This document shows, one piece after another, positions 57,553 to 64,000 of a stretch of DNA of 64,000 nucleotides (within the stretch, counting starts at the first letter, position 1; each line of letters opens with the position of its first letter). Location of the stretch: assembly GCA_941918925.1 (NCBI GenBank), contig OW799234.1, positions 107,629,884 through 107,693,883 of the forward strand. The letters are read 5' to 3'. The notes under the pieces are model-generated. The model did no database searches, had not been told where the DNA came from, and saw only the letters and a list, made by a program, of their open reading frames with translations. The DNA is from Phyto melanocephala. Taxonomy: Eukaryota; Arthropoda; Insecta; Diptera; Rhinophoridae. Made by a program: the position numbers and the translations under genes.

Positions 57553-58063
57553 AATTGGTGTTTGTAATAAACACTGAACTAATAATGTACTAATAATGGA
57601 GCAGTTTTTCTTACAAACATTTTTCAGTGAAAGGACTTTTTACACATTTCAAGACTTAAATTAATTAATTTTCTTTGTCTACCACGCGGCATGAAAAATT
57701 CAATTTACTAAAAAAGTGGATTAAGCAGTTTTGCATATTAAGCCGACGATAAACATACATACATACATACATACATATGTACTTTTTGGTTTCAACGTGA
57801 CCTTAACATTCAAATAACATTAAAATGATTTTAGGCAAATGCGAAACAAACTCCTTTTACTAAAGTCAAATTTAAATGCTACTACGTTTTTTATGATCCT
57901 CTTAACATACTAGCTGGTCGCACTCTTATCGCTCCTAACATATGTACATACATATGTAGCCATGTGCTTTGTAAACATTCATCAATTGTTTACATACATT
58001 TTTACAGTTTTTTTTTGCAGTTTCATAAGAAGTAACAAAAAAGTAATAATTAATTTTAAACTT
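57553..58063. other. Noncoding stretch with (CATA)n
   Basis: A CATA microsatellite lies at about 57755-57776. Nothing else recognised. Confidence 0.35.
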
Positions 58064-58066
58064 TAA

Positions 58067-58851
58067 CGGCCATATGTATAAAAACTTATAACAGGCTTAT
58101 AAGTCGTTTTTAAGCAAAATTCACTATTGTTGCATTCATAAACCATTAATAGACTTATAAACCTTTTATAAACCATTTATAAAATCAAAAATTTTATTGT
58201 TTGATTTACCCTTCTTTAAACCAAAAATAAGGCGACATTTCATGCATAATTGGCGTTAAACAAAATTTTTAAAGAAATTTTGTAAAAAAAATTTAAGAAA
58301 AAGTAATTGAAATATTAAAATTGATTAGATTAACACATTTCGACTTATAGATAAGTGCAATATATACAAAAGAAAATAATAAATTTAACATATTTGAAAT
58401 TAAATAAAATTAAAAAATTATAATAGTGATGTGAGAAAAACGTAAACAAACTTTTAAGCCGAATACTTTTCTTATTTTTATTAACAAAATAGGTAAATAA
58501 TTAATATTTGTATTATAATTTTTGCTCAAAAATTTTCATTTACCAAAGTTATATACTTTTGATTTTTTCGATGTTGTTTTTGTGCTTTAATTTTATAAAA
58601 AATGTTACCTTTACTTGATACCCGGATAAATCTTATAGTAATTATAAGCACCACTAACAATAAAATGACAACTAAATATAAAAAGCGTTGCCATACATAC
58701 TAATAAAATCACTACAAACATTTAATAACTATAAAAGGTTTATTGTACGTTTATAAATACAAATTCTTATTAGTGGTTTATAACACAAAAAGCGTTTAAT
58801 AACTATTGTACACTATAACCATAAAATAACTACTTTTTATGCATATAGCCG
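58067..58851. mobile_element. Putative PIF/Harbinger-type MITE, 785 bp, TAA duplication
   Basis: Left end CGGCCATATGTATAAAAACT; right end inverts to CGGCTATATGCATAAAAAGT. TAA flanks both sides (58064-58066, 58852-58854). Subterminal ACTTATAACAG/GGCTTATAAG and TTATAAACC..TTTATAAACC motifs repeat near both ends. No transposase. Confidence 0.6.
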
Positions 58852-58854
58852 TAA

Positions 58855-59119
58855 ATATTTAGACAATAATTGTTAACATGCACAAGTATGTCAATACGTA
58901 CATAGACATTTTTATTTTGTTGTGCTTTCAATTTTCGTAAGTTTAGTTGTGACCGATTGCCGACTAACAGTGGGGGAGTTAAAAAAAAATTATTAAGTTG
59001 TAAATAAAAAAATATTTATTAAGCGCCTTTTACTTAACAGGCCTTCTAAAATTCATATTTGGTATGAAGATATCGATCGAAAATAAGAGAATTTAATTTA
59101 GAATCTCTATAGTTAACTA
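58855..59119. other. Noncoding spacer
   Basis: Nothing recognised. Confidence 0.3.
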
Positions 59120-59327
59120 CAAGGCATATTTATTCATCAGGTAATTGCAGTTCGGAGAGAATTTTTTGTTTATATTTTTTATATTTGAAGTTTGACATTT
59201 GAAATAAATTAAAAAAGAGAGAAAATTGTTTTTTATTTATGCATTTTGGCAGCTGAAATTTAAAATAAGTGTTGAAAAAAATAATCAGCTGGCGAATCAA
59301 GAGTACCTGATGAATAAATATGCCTTG
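59120..59327. mobile_element. CAAGGC-type MITE, intact ends
   Basis: Ends CAAGGCATATTTATTCATCA then GGTA, matched perfectly by the inverse at the right over about 24 bp. The flanking AGTTAACTA occurs on both sides (59111-59119 and 59328-59336). At 208 bp it has no coding capacity. This is the best-preserved member of the family that also includes 24675-24926 and 36121-36258. Confidence 0.85.
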
Positions 59328-59336
59328 AGTTAACTA

Positions 59337-59685
59337 TAAAAAAACGCACGTCTTAAATCAAATTTAATCGATAAAAATGCTAACAGATCTTATATACATA
59401 CATAATGTCTCTAGTCTTTCCTGTTTTTCTAGACAATCCATTCAGAAGGCCTCTACAATGCTATTGGAAAGGTCCGATGCATATTTCTTAGGGTGATCGA
59501 CTCGGTTTTACAACCGGTGGAAAAACCACACTTTGTAAAAAATGTATTTGTTATTTTAAAAACAAATGTAAAATAAGAAAAATAATTGAGCTTAAATATA
59601 ATTTTTTTTAAGTGGAGAGCAGATATTTTTTACGTTTTTGCGCTTATAATTTGCTGTGATAATCAGCTTCTTAGGTAAGTTATTT
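59337..59685. other. Noncoding spacer
   Basis: Nothing recognised. Confidence 0.3.
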
Positions 59686-60472
59686 TTATACCCTTCACAC
59701 AGTGAAAAAGGGTATATATAGGTTTGTCATTCCGTGTGAAATTTCTACAATTTTCATTTCCGACCCCATAAAGTATATATTTTCTGAAAGCTTATGAATA
59801 GAGGAGTCGATTAAGCCCTGACCGTCTATCCGTCTGTCCGTCTGTCCGTCTGACCGTCTGTCCGTGTGTATGTTGAAATCAACTTTTTGAAGCCCCCCGA
59901 CATAGGTTGGACCCGGGTAAGGTATTAAAATATCAGAAATATTCGGGAGTAGATCGGTATTGAAAATCAGAAACATCGGTACATAAACAACTGAGATATG
60001 AGCAAAAACCCACGACCACCTCGATTTTCTTTTCATAAAAACAACATTACAACAACAACATACATACATACAAACGTGTATACTGGTTAGAGAAAACGTG
60101 GCATCGAATCCCAGCTGAGGCAAAAAAATTTTTTTTTAAATTTTTTTAAAATTTTTTTTTTAATTTTTTTTTTATTTTTTTTTTATTTTTTATTTAATAT
60201 ATTATATATATTTTTATTATTATTTTTTTTTATTTTTTTTTTTTTAATTTTTTTTTTATTTTTTTTTGTTTTATATATATTATATATGTATATAATAATT
60301 TTTTTTTTTTAATTTTTTTTTTAAATTTTTTTTTTTTAAATTTTTTTTTTTATTTTTTATTTTTTTTTTGTTTTTTTTTAACATACATACGTGAATTTAC
60401 TGTTATTGCATGACTACACGTTGTGAAGGGTATATAAGATTCGGCACGGCCGAATATAGCGCTTTTACTTGT
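59686..60472 (+). mobile_element. DINE-1-like element, type A, first of a head-to-tail pair
   Basis: Full order from TATACCCTTCACACAGTGAA to CGCTTTTACTTGTT, including the GTCY core (GTCTGTCCGTCTGTCCGTCT), the tRNA-like block ending CCCAGCTGAGG near 60120, and a T/A spacer (60125-60380). Compared with the adjacent copy it lacks about 70 bp between ACGTGAATTTA and CTGTTATTGCATG. The 142-codon open frame at 59695-60123 (minus) is repeat translation. Confidence 0.85.
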
Positions 60473-61303
60473 TATACCCTTCAAAAAGGGTATATATAGG
60501 TTTGTCATTCCGTGTGAAATTTCTACAATTTTCATTTCCAACCCCATAAAGTATATATTTTCTGAAAGCTTATGAATAGGGGAGTCGATTAAGCCCTGTC
60601 AGTCTGTCCGTCTGTCCGTCTGACCGTCTGTCCGTGTGTATGTTGAAATCAACTTTTTGAAGCCCCCCGACATAGGTTGGACCCGGGTAAGGTATTAAAA
60701 TATCAGAAATATTCGGGAGTAGATCGGTATTGAAAATCAGAAACATCAGTCCATAAACAACTGAGATATGAGCAAAAACCCACGACCACCTCGATTTTTT
60801 TTTCACAAAAACAACATTACAACAACAACATACATACATACAAACGTGTATACTGGTTAGAGAAAACGTGGCATCGAATCCCAGCTGAGCCAAAAAAAAT
60901 TTTTTTTAATTTTTTTAAAATTTTTTTTTTAATTTTTTTTTTTTATTTTTTTTTATTTTTTATTTAATATATTATTTATATTTTTATTATTTTTTTTATT
61001 TTTTTTTTAATTTTTTTTTTTATTTTTTTTTTGTTTTATATATATATAGATATATAATAATTTTTTTTTTAAATTTTTTTTTTTAAATTTTTTTTTTTAA
61101 TTTTTTTTTTTAATTTTTTTTTTTTTTTTTTTTGTTTTTTAACATACATACGTGAATTTATAATTTTACAATGGGATGTTTTTATATATGTATGTACGTA
61201 TTTCATATGGGATGAATGGTGACACAAACTACTGTTATTGCATGACTACACGTTGTGAAGGGTATATAAGATTCGGCACGGCCGAATATAGTGCTCTTAC
61301 TTG
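60473..61303 (+). mobile_element. DINE-1-like element, type A, second of a head-to-tail pair
   Basis: It begins with TATACCCTTCAAAAAGGGTA directly after the ACTTGT end of the first copy. It runs through the same core, tRNA-like block (TATACTGGTTAGAG...CAGCTGAGCC), T/A spacer (60895-61140), ACATACATACGTGAATTTAT, GGTATATAAGA and hairpin TTCGGCACGGCCGAA to GTGCTCTTACTTGTT. Near-identity with the first copy over the non-spacer parts suggests a shared recent origin. Confidence 0.85.
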
Positions 61304-61808
61304 TTTTTTCTAAATTATTGTACTTTGATTCTATTTCACACTAATAGTGTAAGCGCCAAAAGCTTACAATATTTTTTTGATCTCTTCCAGAGCAAATACC
61401 GATTACTTTTAACAAATTAGTTTAGTTCGAGTGGCAAAAATGCAAATTTATATTTTTTATTTACAATATGCAATAGAATTTTTGTTAATTTATTACTCTC
61501 TTTTTAAATTTATAAGCCTAACGTTAAAAGTTAGAGATAATAAAAGCATAAATAAAGTTAGCTTATCAGCTACATTTAGGTAAAATGTGAAGTTTTAATA
61601 AAGAAAAACCAATTATCGTCCTTCAATATTCTAATTTTAATTAATGTCATTAAATGTGTGTCAACTTAAATTTCAATTACACTATCACACAAACTAGTTT
61701 ATTACTATATATGTATGTCTGTCAGGGATTAAGAAAACTTTTTTAAATTGAAACTGTAGAAAAACTATAATTTTCTTTCTAGCCTTTAAATTTAACTTTT
61801 ATTTCAAA
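61304..61808. other. Noncoding spacer
   Basis: Nothing recognised. Confidence 0.3.
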
Positions 61809-62130
61809 CTAGCTGACCCGGTCCGCGTTGCTGGCCAAGCAAGGTTTTTTGTAAATATCTTCGAAACTAATAACCGATTTAAGAGTTTGATATCTCGTTT
61901 TGAAAAACATGACATCGGCTTTCAAAAATAAAATAAAAAAGCAATATGAAAATTGGATTTTTCCACTCCCCTTTGCTCGCAGACCGAAGATCAAAAATCA
62001 GACTTTACAGTGTCACCCGTCTAAATATTCTGAAGATTCCCTGAAAATTTCATCAGAACCGGCCCAGTCGTTTTGGAGTCCATACGTTACATACATACAC
62101 ACATCCTGCTTAATATATATATTAAGAAGA
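61809..62130 (+). repeat. CTAGCTGACCCGGTCCGCG repeat copy
   Basis: Starts CTAGCTGACCCGGTCCGCGT and ends with ATTTCATCAGAACCGGCCCA, GTCGTTTTGGAGTCCATACG, a CATACACA tract and TTAATATATATATTAAGAAG. It is the longest copy with this head. The small open frames on both strands here are not called. Confidence 0.6.
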
Positions 62131-64000
62131 AGATAGAAGATAAAAAAAATCTTTTTAAACAAAATACGTTAGTGCATATTAATTTAAAAGATATATCTAT
62201 CACTTAAATAATGCACTGGAGGAGATACAAAAATTTGCAGCCTTATGAAATGTCCCATTTATTTATTTCTGTATTAATTTATTTTATTTATTTATTATAC
62301 TTGTAATGAGTACCTTTAATCCTTTAATTCAACTAACTAAAACCAAATAAGTCAACTGCATTCTTGTCAGTTATTGCGTTTCGAAATTGTGCAGCCTAAC
62401 GTTTATCTGTAAAAAGTTCATATTTAAATATCATTTTTATTATAAATTTTTTTATTTTTTAAATTTTATCATTAAGGAATTATATTTTATATATTTCCCG
62501 GGTTATTCGGTTTTTTTTTTATCAATTTTCAAAACAGCAACCGGTTTTTTTGAAACTCTCAATTTCAAACTATTTGAAAACCGGTTTATAAAATAAGGCA
62601 AATAAACGCTCACCCTAATATGTAATATTAATTTGCTTATTTAAAAAGAGGCATATGATTTTCTTGTTTCATATTTCGTATTCATTGGCACAATGGCTCA
62701 ACCATTGGCCATAACCAAAATTATAAAAAAAACTCGCACGTTTGAGAGTTCGACCTCAGAAAATAAGTAAGAAATCCAGCGAAGAAAGTTGAGTTAAAAC
62801 TCTACTTTATGTATGCTTGTGTGAACTTTTAGTACAATTATTTCTATTCCACTGTGCCACTGTATTCATGTTTAATGGTGCGAACGGCAAAAGCCTTCCG
62901 CTACAATGTTGTAGGTCAGATTTGTTATTTTTTTTTTTTTTTTGGATTTAGTTTAGTTACAGTTTCACGTAATGTTTTGATTAATTATGTGTGTGAGCTG
63001 ATATGAGTTCATCACAAACGAGCCAGCCAACCAGCCGTCACTTGGAGGAAGACATTTAAGTGTCTTTAAAGCTCTTATTTTAATTTAGAGGTAAAGGTCA
63101 GATTTTGTTACAGTATTTTTTGATTTGTTTATGTTTTGGTTATAAAATCATGAACAACAACTGCACGTTTCACACATTAATTCAATTCACAAGCCCAGTT
63201 GTATTGTACTATTGGTACTATTTTTGTATATGTTTACAGTATTGTATGCTTGTTGTTGGTATTTTCCATTGAAGCATTTTGTATAACAATACAATTTTAT
63301 TTCATTTGTTTTAAACATATGTGTTGTATTGGATTCATACAGGGATGGAAGATTCAACTTTTTTGCAGAATCAACAAATTATTTTTGTAGTATTTTTTTT
63401 TTGCTTCCAAATAATAAATACATGTTTCCTTGATTTCTGATTTTTTTTACTTATGCTAAAAATTGTTTTAAAATAGTTTTTGTAACTCTGCAAAATTAAT
63501 ACTGATTAACTTTCCCATTCCTGATTTTTTTTTTCCTAACGTTAACAATACATCCAATACAACAGAAACTGTGTTCACAAGAAAATGAACCAAACCCAAA
63601 GTATATTTTAATAGACGATTCAGAAAACAATAAGGGGTTGTAAATTGAACAATTGTTTTAGTTTTAACAAAAAATTTAGATATTTTTATGAAAACAATTT
63701 TAAGTTATGTGCTTTGCTTTAATGCACAGTGGACTGAATTGTAAAATAAATGTAATTTTTTTAGCTTAAATATAAGCATATGTTTGCATATGTATTTTTT
63801 ATTTAAAAAAAAATTTCTATAAAAACTTTTCTTTGTAATATTTATTATCTATTCATATTTTATATCGTACATATAGAAAATATTTTTTGTGTTGTACAAC
63901 TAATAATAATAATAGATAATCAAGTTACCAACTTATGTACAAGTTAAATAAAATAAACCAAATTTGGATCAATTAAACCAAAGTGGCATCCCTGTAATAT
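62131..64000. other. AT-rich noncoding stretch to window end
   Basis: No gene or clear repeat; T-rich open frames at 62387-62596 and 63199-63390 look like compositional artefacts. Confidence 0.35.

Noticed and set aside
59695..60123. Open frame of 142 codons with CCCC and TDRRSDGQTDRR-like repeats
   Set aside because: It is a reading of a DINE-like repeat. The TDR/SDGQ repeats come from the GTCY microsatellite, and the same frame recurs in other copies at 39706-40029 and 60570-60893.

Overview
This is eukaryotic DNA from a large, AT-rich, repeat-laden insect genome, most likely a higher fly. I infer a calyptrate such as a blowfly or house-fly relative, not Drosophila itself. Reasons: protein-coding sequence is sparse and split by GT-AG introns; one exon closely resembles the start of fly Graf; and the interspersed repeats carry the GTCY-rich core of Drosophila INE-1/DINE-1 elements in a diverged form. 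Bacterial genes, operons, CRISPR arrays and rRNA genes are absent.

Only three coding loci are supported, all on the minus strand. (1) 33250-33703 is the first coding exon of a GRAF-type Rho GTPase-activating protein (start of the BAR domain). It has a clear splice donor and an A-rich probable leader to its right. The rest of Graf must lie leftwards, so the left 33 kb may be its first intron (inference). (2) 43338-43434 is a well-formed terminal exon of an unrecognised gene. (3) 45298-46526 is a complete four-exon coding region for a 343-residue group III-like secretory phospholipase A2, with every splice junction in phase.

The rest is repeats plus AT-rich single-copy-looking DNA. The dominant repeats are DINE-1-like elements (non-autonomous Helitron/Helentron type). 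Six are near-complete type A copies (30868-31694, 39600-40477, 53505-54379, 56796-57552, 59686-60472, 60473-61303), each with a central A/T homopolymer spacer next to a tRNA-like block. Several longer type B copies and many fragments accompany them. There are also cut-and-paste elements: four Tc1-mariner or pogo-type remnants (left edge, 10.2-11.1 kb, 13.8-14.4 kb, 19.5-20.1 kb) plus a 548-bp pogo-type MITE, two hAT-like elements with recognisable 8-bp target duplications, nested MITEs with TAA or 8-bp duplications, foldback elements, and a LINE RNase H fossil.

I found no convincing new multi-gene system. The points most worth a second look are the long near-perfect hairpin at 11109-11267, the tRNA-like module attached to DINE-1-like cores, the internal inversion inside one DINE-like copy, the head-to-tail DINE pair, and the nested transposon at 24.3-25.1 kb that has split a small intron-containing reading frame.
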